Origin: Asparagopsis taxiformis
Lineage: Eukaryota > Rhodophyta > Florideophyceae > Bonnemaisoniales > Bonnemaisoniaceae
Direction: 5' to 3'
Assembly (NCBI GenBank): GCA_030407315.1
Contig: JALQPE010001840.1
Location: 1 to 64,000 of the forward strand
DNA length: 64,000 nt
Shown: one piece after another, positions 62,336 to 64,000 of the stretch
Layout of the letters: each line of letters begins with the position of its first letter
Numbering within the stretch: position 1 is the stretch's first letter
The notes under the pieces: generated by a model
What the model saw: the letters and a program-made list of their open reading frames with translations, nothing else
What the model was told of the DNA's origin: nothing
Databases searched by the model: none
Translations under genes and position numbers: made by a program

Positions 62336-62640
62336 CGGAGGTGGAGGAGGTGGCTACGGAGGAAGCCTGGAGAACTTCTCCGGTACTGACATCTCACATG
62401 TTGAGAACATGTGAGATGTCAGTACCCATGGATGAGAAGAAACACATGTTCAGGTCTGGTTCGGATATTCTTTCCATTAAAGGAGGTGGAGGAGGCTATG
62501 GTGGAAGCCTGGAGAACATGTGAGATGTCAGTACCCATGGATGAGAAGAAACACATGTTCAGGTCCGGTTCGGATATTCTTTCCATTAACGGAGGTGGTG
62601 GAGGAGGCTATGGTGGAAGCCTGGAGAAGAATAGAGTAGT
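62336..62640 (+). repeat. ~111-bp tandem repeat, coding-like and Gly-rich
   Basis: Three copies of GGAGGTGG(A/T)GGAGG-GGCTA-GG-GGAAGCCTGGAGAA, the later two with the block GATGTCAGTACCCATGGATG and AAACACATGTTCAGGTC. In one frame they read GGGGGYGGSLE, then MSVPMDEKKHMFRSGSDILS. Stops separate the copies, so any protein would need splicing. Confidence 0.8.
62383..62425. repeat. Perfect hairpin, 20-bp arms and 3-nt loop
   Basis: GTACTGACATCTCACATGTT, then GAG, then the exact inverse. It lies at the junction of two 111-bp repeat copies. Confidence 0.95.
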
Positions 62641-62924
62641 CCTATACCCATGGATCACAAGAAGACGTTGTTGGGCTCCTTTTCGAAGCCCATTCGTCTC
62701 TTGAATAAATTTAGCACCCAAATCATATACGATTGCCGAGTTGACACCCCGTATGTCTCGTTGGTAGAAATAGCAGGGGTTCCACCACTCAGCTGGCGGG
62801 AAGTAGTTACTGATTATATGAGATATGGCTTAGCTCCCGCCAACCGATAGCTCTGGGCTCAGGTTCTCCAAATGTGGTTATACGAATGTGTTCTGACAAT
62901 GCTAGAAGACGAATATCTGCATCC
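62641..62924. other. Spacer without a recognised gene
   Basis: Short frames only. The plus frame near 62650-62850 (LNKFSTQIIYDCRVDTPYVS) may be a fragment, but it carries no motif. Confidence 0.35.
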
Positions 62925-63115
62925 TGATTTGAATTAAAATTTGGGCTATTCTCAAAAACATGCACATATGAACATGTTTTTGAGATGGGTATGTGCCGTA
63001 CGGCACAATCGACCGCCAAAATCGATGTTTTTTGCAATATTTTTTCGGCCCGAAATTGTAGAATTTCTGGTCTGGCCAGCAATGCATCTGAGCTGGACAT
63101 CCCATGTCCACTTTC
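62925..63115 (+). repeat. Dispersed two-hairpin repeat, copy 6
   Basis: Begins CCTGATTTGAATTAAAATTT, with both stems intact (loop CACATATGAA), and runs to GAGCTGGACATCC, where it passes into the TCTAGTACATATGG minisatellite. Confidence 0.85.
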
Positions 63116-63190
63116 TCGTCCATATGTCGGAATACTAGGTACGACATGCACCTGTGACATACCTATGGGACTGCAGTCACAGCCAGTACA

Positions 63191-63515
63191 TGGCGGAATA
63201 CTAGGACACATCCACTTTCTCTAGTACATATGGCGGAATACTAGGACCCGACATCCACTTTCTCTAGTACATATGGCGGAATACTAGGACCCGACATCCA
63301 CTTTCTCTAGTACATATGGCGGAATACTAGGACCCGACATCCACTTTCTCTAGTACATATGGCGGAATACTAGGACCCGACATCCACTTTCTCTAGTACA
63401 TATGGCGGAATACTAGGACCCGACATCCACTTTCTCTAGTACATATGGCGGAATACTAGGACCCGACATCCACTTTCTCTAGTACATATGGCGGAATACT
63501 AGGACCCGACATCCA
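63191..63515 (+). repeat. 43-bp minisatellite, about eight copies
   Basis: Units of TGGCGGAATACTAGGACCCG plus ACATCCACTTTCTCTAGTAC plus ATA, almost identical. The first copy is 40 bp. Spacing is contiguous, without spacers. Confidence 0.95.
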
Positions 63516-63639
63516 GTATACAATATATCAGCGAAAACCGGGAGGGAAGAAATTACAGCGGATGGTAAATTCAGGGCCCATATCGGACCGTATTTTATTC
63601 TCTCATTTAGGAAACTGCTCGTATACAATACGTCTCTCT

Positions 63640-63750
63640 AGAATAGGGAATACATATCTGGTCAGAATAGGAAATAAATACCCGGTTAGAATAGGAAATA
63701 AATACCCGGTTAGAATAGGAAATACGTATCCAGCCAGAATACAAAATACC
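63640..63750 (+). repeat. 24-bp tandem repeat, about four copies
   Basis: AGAATAGGAAATAAATACCC-type units. Since 24 is a multiple of three, a plus frame reads RIGNKYPV repeats. The rest of the window to 64000 has no supported gene. Confidence 0.85.
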
Positions 63751-64000
63751 TGTCAGCATATCGTCGATCACCCATCTCCCTCACTATCGCGTTCTCCCTA
63801 CCATCCGAACGCCATGCACCACCATCCGCACATACTGCAAGAACCCTCACGACCTAGATTACAAAAAATACGCTCCTTCCCAATACCATCCCCGCTTTCC
63901 TCGACACCACCCCAGCCCATTAAATCATCAAGACATCAAACACGAACATGGTCAGCAAAATCTTACACCACTTGAAACGCACTCTCACTTCTATCGTATG

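Noticed and set aside
63191..63515. CRISPR-like array of regular repeats
   Set aside because: The 43-bp units are contiguous with no unique spacers, and the context is eukaryotic. It is a minisatellite.
1..64000. tRNA or rRNA genes
   Set aside because: I saw no cloverleaf-like or rRNA-like sequence, but a covariance-model scan was not possible.

Overview
The window is nuclear DNA from a eukaryote. It holds genes with short GT-AG introns, a FANCI homologue (a family missing from bacteria and most fungi), an intact chromodomain Ty3/gypsy element, an intact Ty1/copia element, PIF/Harbinger genes and a CACTA-type DNA transposon. Small clusters of tightly packed, intron-poor genes between long blocks of nested mobile DNA would fit a florideophyte red alga (for example a Chondrus-like genome), but that is inference: nothing here names the species.

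Layout. (1) 141-430 plus 28384-29874, minus strand: one gene of a Harbinger-companion family, split by a large Ty3/gypsy element (431-28383). The two LTRs differ by a single inserted base. Read on the minus strand the element runs LTR, PBS, gag, pol with chromodomain, an accessory region with an ORF on the opposite strand (1684-3911), PPT, LTR. (2) Nested in that accessory region is a 14.5-kb element (5963-20440) with CACTA-like ends, a GTC target duplication, hairpin-rich subterminal arrays, fold-back elements, tandem repeats and decayed genes, one of them a relic of a 2-oxoglutarate-oxygenase family. No CACTA transposase was recognised, so it looks non-autonomous. (3) 29.9-34 kb: sparse, with a small 85-codon gene. 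(4) 33995-39487: a gene for a secreted cysteine-rich protein, cut by a copia element (34174-38899) with identical LTRs and a perfect 5-bp target duplication. The host reading frame continues in frame on both sides. (5) 41-49.6 kb: a compact host gene cluster with a DUF2235 hydrolase, a hypothetical gene, two SAM-methyltransferase-like genes and FANCI. (6) 49.8-53.3 kb: Harbinger transposase with a lost catalytic Asp and an in-frame stop, next to an intact copy of the companion gene that gypsy split in (1). (7) 53.3-64 kb: repeat-rich DNA around a large gene whose protein joins a ParB/sulfiredoxin-like N-terminal domain to a C-terminal Fe(II)/2-oxoglutarate oxygenase-like domain. Copies of a dispersed repeat with two conserved hairpins flank it.

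The most notable link inside the window is between (2) and (7): the oxygenase module of the intact ParB-oxygenase protein has a recognisable decayed relative inside the CACTA-type transposon. That suggests a mobile-DNA-associated family of nuclear oxygenases. The region otherwise records a clear order of insertions: Harbinger gene, then gypsy, then CACTA; and separately the secreted-protein gene, then copia.
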